Shown: piece after piece, positions 34,759 to 45,614 of the stretch
Layout of the letters: each line of letters opens with the position of its first letter
Position numbering within the stretch: the stretch's first letter is position 1
Source: Roseobacter litoralis Och 149
GTDB lineage: Bacteria > Pseudomonadota > Alphaproteobacteria > Rhodobacterales > Rhodobacteraceae
NCBI RefSeq assembly: GCF_000154785.2
Contig: NC_015730.1
Coordinates: forward strand, 124,001-188,000
DNA length: 64,000 nucleotides
Direction: 5' to 3'
Made by a program: the position numbers and the translations under genes
The notes under the pieces: model-generated
Databases searched by the model: none
Told to the model about the DNA's origin: nothing
Seen by the model: the letters and a program-made list of their open reading frames with translations, nothing else

Positions 34759-35323
34759 TCATTCCCTTCCAACAGCATTGAACCTGCCAATGCAGGACCC
34801 GCTTCCGGCCCATACGCAAAAATACTTTGATGTCTGCATGGAAAAGCTGGGGATGATCCCGAATGTCCTGAAGGCCTATGCGTTTGACACTGATAAACTG
34901 GACGCGTTCACCGGCATGTACAACAATCTGATGCTCGCGCCTTCGGGGCTGAGCAAGCTGGAACGCGAAATGATTGCGGTCGTCGTGTCCTCTATCAACA
35001 AGTGCTTTTATTGTCTTGTTGCCCATGGTGCGGCGGTGCGCGCAATGTCTGGTGATCCGGCTTTGGGCGAAGCGCTGGTGATGAACTACCGGGTGGCTGA
35101 TCTGGATTCGCGTCACCGGGCCATGCTGGATTTTGCCACGAAAATGACGCAGGCAAGCGCGACCATAGAAGAACCTGACAGGCAAGCGTTGCGCGATGCA
35201 GGCTTCAGCGACGCCGATATCTGGGACATTGCCAATGTGGCGGGCTTTTTCAACATGACCAACCGGGTGGCAAGTGCGACGGATATGCGCCCGAACGCTG
35301 AATATCACGCACAGGCCAGATGA
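34751..35323 (+). CDS. AhpD-like peroxidase-related protein
   Basis: A 190-residue carboxymuconolactone decarboxylase/AhpD-fold protein with the redox motif C85-F-Y-C88 followed by VAH (His92), the proton-relay arrangement of AhpD, and LSKLEREMIAVVVSS before it. It may reduce peroxides with thiol donors. The ATG at 34751 lies inside the end of the GNAT gene; the longer frame upstream is antisense-free read-through of that gene in another frame. Its stop overlaps the OmpA-like start by 4 bases. Confidence 0.88.
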   Translation: MADHSLPTALNLPMQDPLPAHTQKYFDVCMEKLGMIPNVLKAYAFDTDKLDAFTGMYNNLMLAPSGLSKLEREMIAVVVSSINKCFYCLVAHGAAVRAMSGDPALGEALVMNYRVADLDSRHRAMLDFATKMTQASATIEEPDRQALRDAGFSDADIWDIANVAGFFNMTNRVASATDMRPNAEYHAQAR

Positions 35324-36279
35324 GCATATGGCATGCATTTTGCGCCGCGGTGACGTTGGCCCTGACGGGATTGGCCGCCCCTCTTGCGGCACTTGAACTG
35401 GAATTGCCCGCGAGTGCCACGCTGACACTGGAACGCGCGTCACCTGTGGACAGTTTCGATCTGCCGGTAGCGCCGTTTGATGGCGCTTCTGTGCCCGCAC
35501 GATCCATGGAGGGTAGAGTTTTACGCCGCAGCTGGCGCATATCCTCACCGGGATTAACCCCCTTGCAGGTGATCACCCCGTTGCGGGCCCAGTTGCAGGC
35601 GCAGGGGTTTGATCTGGCATTCGAATGTGACGCGCCCACATGTGGAGGCTTCGACTTCCGGTTCAACATTGAGGTGCTGCCGGGCCCCAACATGTACGTC
35701 AACATTTCACAATACCGCTATCTGACGGCGTTTTCAGCAGAGCCGGACGGACCCCGGCAAGCGGTCGGCATCCTGGTCAGCACGACGGCATCATCATCCT
35801 ATGTGCAGGTCGTTTCGATCGACGAAAACACAGATCTGTCCGTGATTGTACCCAGAGAGCGGCCTGCAGAACGTGAACCCATTCTTGCAGAGCGAAATTT
35901 GGATCAAAGCGTTCAGATGCTGCCACAGGACGGGCGTTATGTTCTGCCAGGACTTGCGTTCGCGATTGGTACATCGGATCTCGGGCCGGGCCCGTTTCCG
36001 GCACTCAAAGAGCTTTCGGAATTTTTGTCGACTACAGAGGGTATACGCATTGCATTGGTTGGTCATACCGACACGACTGGCGCGCTTGCCACGAATATCT
36101 CGCTGTCACGCGCGCGGGCGCAATCGGTCCGCGCACGGTTGATCGAGGTATATGGCGTTGCGCCTGACAAGGTTGATGCAGAGGGCATGGGCTATCTGGC
36201 ACCGATTGCAACGAACCTCACGGACGAAGGGCGTAGGCAAAACCGTCGCGTAGAAGTGGTTTTGTTAAATACTCAATAG
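35320..36279 (+). CDS. OmpA-domain periplasmic/outer-membrane protein
   Basis: A 319-residue exported protein: signal peptide 1-24 (AAVTLALTGLAAPLAAL), a large N-terminal domain with two cysteines (FECDAPTCGG) that may form a disulfide, and a C-terminal OmpA peptidoglycan-binding domain (about 210-319) with ALVGHTDTTGALATNISLSRARAQSV and the closing GRRQNRRVEVVL. It probably ties the envelope to the cell wall. It is last in the CinA-like/GNAT/AhpD-like operon, overlapping by 4 bases. Confidence 0.88.
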   Translation: MSIWHAFCAAVTLALTGLAAPLAALELELPASATLTLERASPVDSFDLPVAPFDGASVPARSMEGRVLRRSWRISSPGLTPLQVITPLRAQLQAQGFDLAFECDAPTCGGFDFRFNIEVLPGPNMYVNISQYRYLTAFSAEPDGPRQAVGILVSTTASSSYVQVVSIDENTDLSVIVPRERPAEREPILAERNLDQSVQMLPQDGRYVLPGLAFAIGTSDLGPGPFPALKELSEFLSTTEGIRIALVGHTDTTGALATNISLSRARAQSVRARLIEVYGVAPDKVDAEGMGYLAPIATNLTDEGRRQNRRVEVVLLNTQ

Positions 36280-36328
36280 TCGTATCGCGCGCCCTTAATA
36301 TCTGCGATACCCGACTGCGCGGGGAGCT

Positions 36329-37234
36329 TTACCATTCCGCAGGTCCTTTTTCGGCAAAGGAGTTGACCAGAAAATCGATGAAAGCGCGCACCTTGGGTTG
36401 GGTGAAACGACCGGGGGGATAGACCGCGTAAATGCCTTGCGTTTCCATTGGGAGATCGGGAATTGCGTCTTCAACCAGACCTTTTTCCATCGCGTCCGCG
36501 TACAGAAAGCTGGGGAGATACGCGATCCCAAGCCCTGAAATGGCGGCGTTCAGCAAGGATTGACCATCATTGACACTAAGCCAGCCAGCGGTACGCACCT
36601 GACGCTTTTCACCTGAAGGCGCGGTGATTTTCCACACGTTGCCCGAGGACTGGTTGGAATAGTGCAGTAACTTATGTGCGTTGAGGTCATCGATCTTTTC
36701 GGGACGTCCGTATTTTTCGAAGTAACCCGGACTTGCGATCATCCGTTTGGTCGTCTCGGTCAGTTTGCGCGCGCGCAATGTGCTGTCCTCAAGCTCGCCT
36801 ATCCGCACGGCCATGTCGAAGCCTTCCGAGATCAGTTCAACGTAGCGATTGTTGAGCACCATGTTGACGGTGATATCCGGGAAATCCGATAGAAATTCGC
36901 TGAGAACGGGCGACAGGTGGTTCACGCCAAAATCAGTGGCGACAGAAATCCGCAATAGCCCCGAAGGCGCGCTTTGCATGGATGTCACCAATGCGTCGGC
37001 CTCTCCTGCGTCGTTCAAAACCCGGCGTGCGCGGTCGTAATAGGCAAGACCGATTTCGGTCGGGCTGACCCGCCGCGTTGTTCTGTTCAAAAGCCGTGCG
37101 CCGAGCCGCGCCTCAAGGGAGGACACATGTTTCGAGACGGCGGATTTCGAGATGCCCAGTTTCTTGGCAGCATCGGTAAAGCCACCCTGATCCACAACCA
37201 TCGCAAAGGCTTCCATTTCCGTGAGCCGGTCCAT
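36329..37234 (-). CDS. LysR family transcriptional regulator
   Basis: A 301-residue LTTR with a winged helix-turn-helix at about 1-60 (MEAFAMVVDQGGFTDAAKKLGISKSAVSKHVSSLEARLG) followed by a periplasmic-binding-like effector domain. The NRTTRRVSPTEIGLAYYDRARR sequence is typical of the DsdC/AphB-like or PA2877-type group that often regulates oxidoreductases. The ATG at 37234 has GGGAAGAG 5 bases upstream. It faces a 450-base gap before a DUF4399 gene. The target is unknown; the nearest divergent gene is the first guess. Confidence 0.9.
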   Translation of the reverse strand: MDRLTEMEAFAMVVDQGGFTDAAKKLGISKSAVSKHVSSLEARLGARLLNRTTRRVSPTEIGLAYYDRARRVLNDAGEADALVTSMQSAPSGLLRISVATDFGVNHLSPVLSEFLSDFPDITVNMVLNNRYVELISEGFDMAVRIGELEDSTLRARKLTETTKRMIASPGYFEKYGRPEKIDDLNAHKLLHYSNQSSGNVWKITAPSGEKRQVRTAGWLSVNDGQSLLNAAISGLGIAYLPSFLYADAMEKGLVEDAIPDLPMETQGIYAVYPPGRFTQPKVRAFIDFLVNSFAEKGPAEW

Positions 37235-37686
37235 CACTCTTCCCTTCGAATTACTTCGCCGTCTTTTATGACGGGCAATTCGGGCAGGAACGCGGCAGGT
37301 CTGAGACAGTATCACGTTTTTTGACCAGATCGTTCGTTATGTGGAAACCGTTGGGGCGAATACTGATGCGATAGCCTGCATTTTATGGTGGTTTCGGTAC
37401 GGAGTTGGTTGATTTCGGTTCGTTCTTTAGCGCTTCAATCATAGCGAGAAATGAGCAATCTTAGTCAAATTGATCTGAAATTTGTCGAAAATGTGGCGCA
37501 ATTCGGTCCGAATGAGGCGCGGCGTGTAGCTGAAAAACCGCAATTGAGAATCATTCCAGAGTTGCTCGCAGCGTCGGAAACGCTGAAGCTACACAATGTG
37601 TTGAGGAGGCGGTTCTGCCTGTATTGCTGGACGTGTGATCGGCTTAGGCTACCCTCTATGAATACAATCTAAGGGAGGATTCTGAA
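37235..37686. other. intergenic region between LysR and DUF4399 genes
   Basis: About 450 bases between divergent genes. A 73-codon plus frame (37451-37672) starts after GCGAGAA but has no family resemblance, so I leave it uncalled. The stretch should hold the LysR promoter and operator; I see no clear T-N11-A palindrome by eye. AGGGAGG at 37673-37678 is the DUF4399 ribosome binding site. Confidence 0.45.
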
Positions 37687-38130
37687 ATGAAACGCATTAC
37701 CAGCTTTGTCTTGGCACTTATCCTGACCACATCTTTTGGATGGGCCGGGGGTGAGACGCCGGCAAACCCCGATTCAGAAGTGTACTTTATCAACCTTGAG
37801 GACGGACAAACTGTTTCTTCACCATTCCGCGTGAAATTTGGGTTGCGCGGCATGGGCGTCGCCCCTGCGGGATCGGAAGCGGAGATGACGGGGCATCACC
37901 ACCTTTTTATCAACCGCCCCCCTTTGGGTGAGGGTGAAGATGGCGCAGATGAATTGGCAAATGGTATCCCGTCTGACGAAAACCACATCCATTTCGGTGG
38001 CGGTCAGACTGAAACGGAAATAGATTTGCCGGTCGGGCGGCATACGCTGCAGCTGGTTTTGGGTGACGCGGGGCACGTTCCACACTCAACGCCCGTCGTG
38101 TCTAAAGTGATCACCATCACGGTCGAATGA
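37687..38130 (+). CDS. exported DUF4399 protein
   Basis: A 147-residue secreted protein: signal peptide at about 1-20 (ITSFVLALILTTSFGWA), then a beta-rich DUF4399 domain with VYFINLEDGQTVSSPFRVKFGL, a His-rich GHHHLFINRPP and the ENHIHFGGGQTETEIDLPVGRHTLQLVLGD part. The conserved histidines could bind a metal, but that is not shown. AGGGAGG lies 9 bases before the ATG. It converges on fadH with only 4 bases between the stops. Confidence 0.88.
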   Translation: MKRITSFVLALILTTSFGWAGGETPANPDSEVYFINLEDGQTVSSPFRVKFGLRGMGVAPAGSEAEMTGHHHLFINRPPLGEGEDGADELANGIPSDENHIHFGGGQTETEIDLPVGRHTLQLVLGDAGHVPHSTPVVSKVITITVE

Positions 38131-38134
38131 CCGA

Positions 38135-40234
<2,100 letters not shown>

Positions 40235-40378
40235 TCACAATCGCAAATGCGTATGCTGGGGTGGTCTTGATCCCTTTTGGCGCAACCGGGCTTTCGTGCG
40301 ATGGGTTTCTTGCGTATGCCTGACAAATCATTAAGCACATGAAAAACCAAAATGCGACCCAGCGGAAAAGGACCCGTC

Positions 40379-40861
40379 ATGACCCCAGAAGAGATCGCCA
40401 AGCTGCCGTATCGTCCTTGTGTGGGTGTGATGTTGATGAACGGTCAGGGCGAGGTTTTCGTCGGGCAGCGGCGCGACAACAATATTGCCGCATGGCAGAT
40501 GCCACAGGGTGGTGTTGAAAAAGGTGAAGACCCGCGCGCTGCGGCGCTGCGTGAGTTATGGGAAGAAACGGGTGTGAACCCTGAATTGGCCGAGGTGGTG
40601 GCGGAGACGGAAGACTGGCTGCCCTATGAGCTGCCTTTTGATCTGGTGCCAAAGCTGTGGAAGGGGCGATACCGTGGGCAAGAGCAGAAGTGGTTTCTGA
40701 TGCGCTTTCACGGGGCAGACAGCGATATCAACATCGTGACCGAACATCCGGAGTTCTCACAGTGGCGCTGGCTACCTGCGGCGGACTTGGTTGAGAATAT
40801 CGTTCCCTTCAAGCGCGACGTTTACGTGGCCGTATTGGATGCCTTTGAGGCGCATCTTTAG
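40379..40861 (+). CDS. rppH: RNA pyrophosphohydrolase RppH
   Basis: A 160-residue Nudix hydrolase with the start [11 protein letters not shown], the Nudix box [22 protein letters not shown] and WLPYELP, the classical short RppH/IalA type of alphaproteobacteria. It removes pyrophosphate from the 5' end of mRNA and triggers decay. The ATG at 40379 has GAAAAGGACC 8 bases upstream. Its stop overlaps that of the convergent acetyltransferase gene. Confidence 0.94.
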   Translation: MTPEEIAKLPYRPCVGVMLMNGQGEVFVGQRRDNNIAAWQMPQGGVEKGEDPRAAALRELWEETGVNPELAEVVAETEDWLPYELPFDLVPKLWKGRYRGQEQKWFLMRFHGADSDINIVTEHPEFSQWRWLPAADLVENIVPFKRDVYVAVLDAFEAHL

Positions 40862-41454
40862 GGGTCAAAGATTGGCACGTTCGGGCTTGCGTTTCTGGGT
40901 AGAATACCAGCGATACGCGGATCATCGTCTATTTCGACTTCTTGCCGGACGGGGGTAAAACCGCTGCGGCGGTAAAAATGGAGCGCTTGCGGGCTGTCGA
41001 GTGTACAGGTGTGCACGTGCAGCAGCGAAATGGGCCTGGTCCAGGCCCGCGTGATCGCTTCGTTCATAAGGCAGCGCCCGGCGCCGGTGCCGATCAGAGC
41101 AGGGGTCAGGCCAAAATACGCCAGTTCACAGACGCCATCCTCGCGAAAATCCAGTTCCAGCAGGGCTTCGTCCGTGCCATCTTTGGTCAGCGTGTAATGT
41201 TCGACCTTCGGGTCTTGCAAGATCGCGGTCAAATCTGTGTCGTTCAGTTTCAGCCGACCATACCAAAGCCAGTTCAGCGACCCCACGCGCTTAAAAACAT
41301 CGCGAAACCAGAGCGGATCGGCTTCAACTCTGCGAAACGTCAGGTTGGGCGGCAGCGGGCGCTCGGTTATGGGGACCTGTTGGCGCATTTCAAGATAGGT
41401 GACGATCATCGCCACCTTGCCAGCGGGGATAGTATGAAAGCCATCGCCAAGCAT
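40858..41454 (-). CDS. GNAT family N-acetyltransferase
   Basis: A 198-residue acetyltransferase with the GNAT core [37 protein letters not shown] (acetyl-CoA loop with Gly-rich turn) and [21 protein letters not shown]. The substrate is unknown. The ATG at 41454 lies 2 bases after the adenosine kinase stop, so it is downstream in the nth-kinase operon. Its stop overlaps the convergent rppH stop. The frame extends upstream into the kinase gene, which I treat as chance. Confidence 0.82.
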   Translation of the reverse strand: MLGDGFHTIPAGKVAMIVTYLEMRQQVPITERPLPPNLTFRRVEADPLWFRDVFKRVGSLNWLWYGRLKLNDTDLTAILQDPKVEHYTLTKDGTDEALLELDFREDGVCELAYFGLTPALIGTGAGRCLMNEAITRAWTRPISLLHVHTCTLDSPQALHFYRRSGFTPVRQEVEIDDDPRIAGILPRNASPNVPIFDP

Positions 41455-41456
41455 TG

Positions 41457-42443
41457 TCAGGCTAACCCGGCCTTGCGGAATTCGGCCATCATGTCGATCA
41501 GGGGCCGTGGGCCGACGTGGCTGATGACTTCGGCCGCACAAAGATTGCCCATCCGTGCACAGGTCGTCAGATCGCGGCCCGTTGCCATGCCATAGAGGAA
41601 CCCGGCGGCGAACTGATCGCCTGCACCGGTTGCGTCCACGGGTGTGACTGTCTGCACGGGAACATCAATGCGCTCGTTGCCGGAAACGACGGTGACGCCG
41701 TCGCCTGATCGTGTGCATACCACCAAGGGGCAGATCGCGGCCGTTTTCGCGAGCGCGGTTTCAAGATCGGTCTCAAACAGCGATTCAATTTCGTGCTGAT
41801 TGCCGATCACGTAATCAAGTTCGTTCTCGATCAGCGTCAGGAAATCAGAGCGGTGCCGCTCGACACAAAAGGGGTCGGAAATGGCGATCCCTGCTTTACC
41901 GCCTGCCGCACAAGCCAGACGGGAGGCTTGCAAAAACGCCTCTTTGCCGTGGTCCTTGTCAAACAAATACCCCTCAAGAAAGATGATCTTGGCATTGGAT
42001 GCGACTGTTTCGGGCACGTCCGCCGGGCCAAGGTCCGTTGAGATGCCCAGATATGTGTTCATCGACCGCTCACCATCGGGGGAGACGAAAATCATGGAAC
42101 GTGAGGTTGGCAAATCCCCGCCCTGCACAGGCGCGTTCACGAAATCAGTGCCGCCATCGCGCATGGACTCTGCGTAAAACCGGCCCAAGGCATCGTCGTG
42201 CACACGCCCGATAAAGGCAGTCGGCAGGCCAAGAGCGCCGACACCCGCAATGGCATTGGCAACCGAGCCGCCCGGTGTTTGCAGGCGATCCTGCATCGCG
42301 CCATAAAGCACCTCGGCCCGGTCGCGTTCGATCAGCTGCATGATGCCTTTTTCGATGCCCATATGAGCGAGAAAACTGTCATCGGCATGGCTGATCACGT
42401 CGACAACGGCGTTTCCGATGCCGACCACTTCGTATTTTGTCAT
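41457..42443 (-). CDS. PfkB-family adenosine kinase
   Basis: A 328-residue ribokinase-fold sugar/nucleoside kinase with the start YEVVGIGNAVVDVISHADD, TPGGSVANAIAGVGALG, FIGRVHDDALG and the anion hole/catalytic base region TGAGDQFAAGFLYGM (Asp about 278). This form is widespread in alphaproteobacteria and is usually annotated as adenosine kinase, which makes AMP from adenosine. It overlaps the nth stop by 4 bases and is followed by a GNAT gene. Confidence 0.9.
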   Translation of the reverse strand: MTKYEVVGIGNAVVDVISHADDSFLAHMGIEKGIMQLIERDRAEVLYGAMQDRLQTPGGSVANAIAGVGALGLPTAFIGRVHDDALGRFYAESMRDGGTDFVNAPVQGGDLPTSRSMIFVSPDGERSMNTYLGISTDLGPADVPETVASNAKIIFLEGYLFDKDHGKEAFLQASRLACAAGGKAGIAISDPFCVERHRSDFLTLIENELDYVIGNQHEIESLFETDLETALAKTAAICPLVVCTRSGDGVTVVSGNERIDVPVQTVTPVDATGAGDQFAAGFLYGMATGRDLTTCARMGNLCAAEVISHVGPRPLIDMMAEFRKAGLA

Positions 42444-43084
42444 TCGGTTTTGTCCTCAAATGGGCAGAGATCGTTTATAATGCAGGTCCGGCACAGTGGT
42501 TTGCGCGCTTTACAGTGGTAGCGCCCATGCAAAATCATCCAATGATGCGCATGCAATTGAAAATCTGCCGGAATGTTATCTTCGATGGCGCGTTCGACGA
42601 CATCGACTGTCTTGCCTGGCGCGATCCCGGTGCGGTTCCCGAGCCGAAAGATATGCGTATCCACGGCCTGTGCAGGCTGTTGCCACCACATGTTCAGCAC
42701 CACGTTGGCCGTCTTGCGACCCACGCCCGGTAGGCTTTGTAATGCGGCGCGGCTGTTTGGGACGACGCCGCCATATTGATCCACAAGAATTTGGCTCAGC
42801 TTGATGACATTCTTGGCCTTTTGACGAAAGAGACCGATCGTCTTGATGTGTTCGGTGACACCGTCAATCCCGAGGTCCAGCATTTTTTGTGGCGTGTCTG
42901 CGATCTTGAACAGCGCACGTGTGGCTTTGTTGACGCCCGCGTCCGTTGCCTGCGCGCTGAGGGCGACAGCCACAACCAGTGTATAGACGTTCACATGCTC
43001 CAGCTCGCCTTTGGGCTCAGGATCAGCCGCGCGAAAGCGGGTGAAAATCTCCCGGATCGTATGATAATCGAGTTGTTTTGCCAT
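42440..43084 (-). CDS. nth: endonuclease III (Nth)
   Basis: A 214-residue DNA glycosylase/AP lyase with the helix-hairpin-helix LPGVGRKTANVVL including the catalytic Lys, the catalytic Asp in VDTHIFRLGNR and the C-terminal 4Fe-4S motif C191-x6-C198-x2-C201-x5-C207. It removes oxidised pyrimidines. Its stop overlaps the adenosine kinase start by 4 bases. It faces the divergent Ada-type gene across 178 bases, so two DNA-repair genes share a promoter region. Confidence 0.96.
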   Translation of the reverse strand: MAKQLDYHTIREIFTRFRAADPEPKGELEHVNVYTLVVAVALSAQATDAGVNKATRALFKIADTPQKMLDLGIDGVTEHIKTIGLFRQKAKNVIKLSQILVDQYGGVVPNSRAALQSLPGVGRKTANVVLNMWWQQPAQAVDTHIFRLGNRTGIAPGKTVDVVERAIEDNIPADFQLHAHHWMILHGRYHCKARKPLCRTCIINDLCPFEDKTE

Positions 43085-43262
43085 GGTGGTGGTATGCGTT
43101 CTTTCCTACGGACGGGCAAGAGCATGATCCGCCGATTTGACTGTGCGGCGTAAACCGTCGTTGCGTGCCTACATGCAGTATCGTAATTTTCTGTGAACCG
43201 GGACGTCGTATAACCGCATGAAACGGGTCGCGTGGCCCTCGATAACGGCGTAAACATACGCC

Positions 43263-44129
43263 ATGACACAGCACCAGACCCTGCCGCAAGATTCCGAAGG
43301 CGCCTATCATTACCACGTGATCCGCCGGGCGATTGATCTGATTGATCAAACCGACCATCCCATTTCCCTCGACGACATTGCGGCGGATATGGGAATGAGC
43401 CCGGCGCATTTCCAACGCGTGTTCTCGCGTTGGGTGGGCGTTTCCCCGAAACGGTATCAGCAATATCTGACACTGGGGCACGCCAAGACGCTGCTGAGCG
43501 AACGGTTTTCGACGCTCGCGGCATCTCATGCGGTCGGTTTGTCCGGCAGCGGTCGGCTGCACGATTTATTCCTGAGATGGGAAGCGATGAGCCCGGGGGA
43601 GTTCGCGCGCAAAGGGGCTGGCCTGACCATATACTGGGGCTGGTTCGAAAGCCCCTTTGGCCCGGCAATCGTCATGGGCACGGAAAAAGGCATATGTGGC
43701 ATCGGTTTCGCAGCGGAAATGGGCGCGGAACCGGCATTCGAAGATCTTGCCGCGCGCTGGCCGCAGGCGTCCTATGTCGAAGACCCGATGATGCTGCGCC
43801 CATGGGTGTTGCAGGCGTTTGGGGCCAAAGACGGGGCGCTGGATACCACACCGTTGTTTTTGATTGGTGCGCCATTCCAGATAAAAGTCTGGGAAGCGCT
43901 TTTGTCCATTCCGACGGGCCATGTCACGACCTATTCCGAAATCGCCCAAGCTGTTGGTGCGCCGCGTGCGGTGCGCGCGGTTGGCACTGCCGTGGGCAGA
44001 AATCCGATCAGTTGGATCATTCCCTGTCATCGCGCCCTGCGTAAATCGGGGGGATTGGGGGGATATCACTGGGGAATACCCATGAAACGCGCCATGCTTG
44101 CCTATGAGGCGGTTGAACTGGAAACGTGA
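43263..44129 (+). CDS. Ada-like HTH/O6-methylguanine-DNA methyltransferase
   Basis: A 288-residue fusion: an AraC-type helix-turn-helix (about 15-110; HFQRVFSRWVGVSPKRYQQYL) joined to an O6-alkylguanine methyltransferase domain with the acceptor Cys255 in IIPCHRALR, preceded by GHVTTYSEIAQAVGAPRAVRAVGTAVGRNP. It repairs O6-methylguanine in DNA by accepting the methyl group. It lacks the N-terminal zinc domain (Cys-rich) by which full Ada senses methyl phosphotriesters, so methylation-dependent activation is not expected. The MTQHQ start is the first ATG. Divergent from nth. Confidence 0.92.
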   Translation: MTQHQTLPQDSEGAYHYHVIRRAIDLIDQTDHPISLDDIAADMGMSPAHFQRVFSRWVGVSPKRYQQYLTLGHAKTLLSERFSTLAASHAVGLSGSGRLHDLFLRWEAMSPGEFARKGAGLTIYWGWFESPFGPAIVMGTEKGICGIGFAAEMGAEPAFEDLAARWPQASYVEDPMMLRPWVLQAFGAKDGALDTTPLFLIGAPFQIKVWEALLSIPTGHVTTYSEIAQAVGAPRAVRAVGTAVGRNPISWIIPCHRALRKSGGLGGYHWGIPMKRAMLAYEAVELET

Positions 44130-44255
44130 TTTTTACCGGCAGGATGTCGCTTGTCGATTTTTCCCCTTTGTTTGCCGGGCTGCACATCCCATATAAGCTG
44201 ACGGACCATAACGCCGCCCCGCCCGAACGGGGAGGCAACCGAGAAGGCAGTAAAT

Positions 44256-44921
44256 ATGAGACTATTCAGTAAACCAATGGCTTTGGCGATGGCAGGGATT
44301 TTGGGTTTGGCCGCTTGTACGGATCCCGCGCAACTGAACCAAGACCCCAACTTATCCAACACGCAGCAAGGCGCGTTGATCGGTGCAGGGGCAGGTGCCT
44401 TGGCGGGTGCTTTGTCGCGTGGGGATGGCAACCGGGACAAGGGCGCAGTGATTGGCGCGGTTGTCGGGGGCGCAATTGGCGCAGGCATCGGCTATAATCT
44501 TGACCAACAGGAAGCGGAGTTGCGCCGCGATCTGGGCAATGACGACGTGCAGATTACCAACACGGGCGACCGTCTGATCGTGAGCCTACCGCAAGATTTG
44601 CTTTTCGCGACCGACAGTTTTTCAGTACGTCCGGATTTGCAAAATGACCTTTATACGGTTGCGGGCAGCCTGCAAAACTATCCGGCTTCGACCATTCAGG
44701 TCATTGGGCACACGGATAGCGATGGGGATGCCGCCTACAACCAACAACTGTCCGAACGGCGGGCGGGATCGGTTGCTGGTATCCTGATGAATGCTGGCGT
44801 CACGTCGTCCCGACTACAGACAATCGGACGCGGAGAGAGCCAGCCCGTCGCGAGCAATCTCAACGAAACAGGCAAGGCGCAAAACCGTCGGGTAGAGATC
44901 GTTATTTTGCCAACTGCATAA
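44256..44921 (+). CDS. OmpA-family lipoprotein with glycine zipper
   Basis: A 221-residue lipoprotein: signal with lipobox LAAC (Cys21), a glycine-zipper segment (GALIGAGAGALAGAL and VIGAVVGGAIGAGIGYN, about 40-85) and a C-terminal OmpA domain (about 110-221) with TIQVIGHTDSDGDAAYNQQLSERRAGSV and GKAQNRRVEIVI. It resembles YiaD-type or Pal-like proteins that anchor the outer membrane to peptidoglycan. It stands alone and is followed by a hairpin at 44942-44967. Confidence 0.9.
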   Translation: MRLFSKPMALAMAGILGLAACTDPAQLNQDPNLSNTQQGALIGAGAGALAGALSRGDGNRDKGAVIGAVVGGAIGAGIGYNLDQQEAELRRDLGNDDVQITNTGDRLIVSLPQDLLFATDSFSVRPDLQNDLYTVAGSLQNYPASTIQVIGHTDSDGDAAYNQQLSERRAGSVAGILMNAGVTSSRLQTIGRGESQPVASNLNETGKAQNRRVEIVILPTA

Positions 44922-44941
44922 ACGGGCATCCACATGAAAAA

Positions 44942-44967
44942 AGGCCTCGCTCCAAGGGCGGGGCCTC
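44942..44967. terminator. hairpin after the OmpA lipoprotein gene
   Basis: AGGCCTCGC (44942-44950) pairs with GCGGGGCCT through one G-T pair. An A-run lies immediately before it (T-run on the minus strand), and CTTGCCTTT follows on the plus strand. The arrangement fits a terminator that would work better on the minus strand, although the plus-strand gene ends just before it. Confidence 0.55.
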
Positions 44968-45025
44968 TTGCCTTTCCCGGCTGGCGCATCACTGTATTCA
45001 AAAATTGAAAAAGAGGTTTTAAAAG

Positions 45026-45568
45026 ATGGCTCAACTTACACTTCTGGGAATATCCGGGGCGCTGCGGCAGGAATCGACCAACAGCATGTTGCTGCGTGAA
45101 GCAGCGCGGCTCTTTGGGAAGTGCACCTATGTCGAAGCCAACCTGCGACTGCCGCTTTATGACGGAGATGCGGAATCAGCGCATGGTGTGCCGAGTGAGG
45201 TTCAGACGCTGGCGGAGCAGATCGCAGCAGCCGATGCCGTTGTTATTTCGACGCCAGAATACAACAAAGGGCCGTCCGGTGTTTTGAAAAATGCTCTGGA
45301 TTGGGTGTCACGGACCAAAGACGCACCTTGGAAATCGAAACCTGTTGCCGTCATGTCTGCCGCCGCGGGTCGCGCAGGCGGGGAGCGTGCGCAAATGGTG
45401 CTTCGCGGGTTTATGGTGCCTTTCCAGCCACGTATCCTGCAAGGTCCTGAAATGCACTTGGCCGATAGCAGCAACCAGTTTGACGACAATGGGCAACTGG
45501 GCTCGGAGTTTTATCAAAAAACATTGACGGAGTTGATGACGAAGCTGCGCGAGGAAGCTGCGCGCTAG
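45026..45568 (+). CDS. NADPH-dependent FMN reductase
   Basis: A 180-residue flavodoxin-like protein of the FMN_red (PF03358) family with the start LLGISGALRQESTNSMLLREA (FMN phosphate loop), STPEYNKGPSGVLKNALDWVSR and VAVMSAAAGRAGGERAQ. Members reduce quinones, chromate or FMN (ChrR/SsuE relatives). GAGGT lies 7-8 bases before the ATG. No sulfonate monooxygenase is adjacent, so a general quinone or redox-protection role is more likely. It converges on the MnmC-oxidase-like gene. Confidence 0.88.
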   Translation: MAQLTLLGISGALRQESTNSMLLREAARLFGKCTYVEANLRLPLYDGDAESAHGVPSEVQTLAEQIAAADAVVISTPEYNKGPSGVLKNALDWVSRTKDAPWKSKPVAVMSAAAGRAGGERAQMVLRGFMVPFQPRILQGPEMHLADSSNQFDDNGQLGSEFYQKTLTELMTKLREEAAR

Positions 45569-45614
45569 GCTGCATTGTGTGATCTCGGTTTTGCCACTTT
45601 GACCGCTCTTGGTC

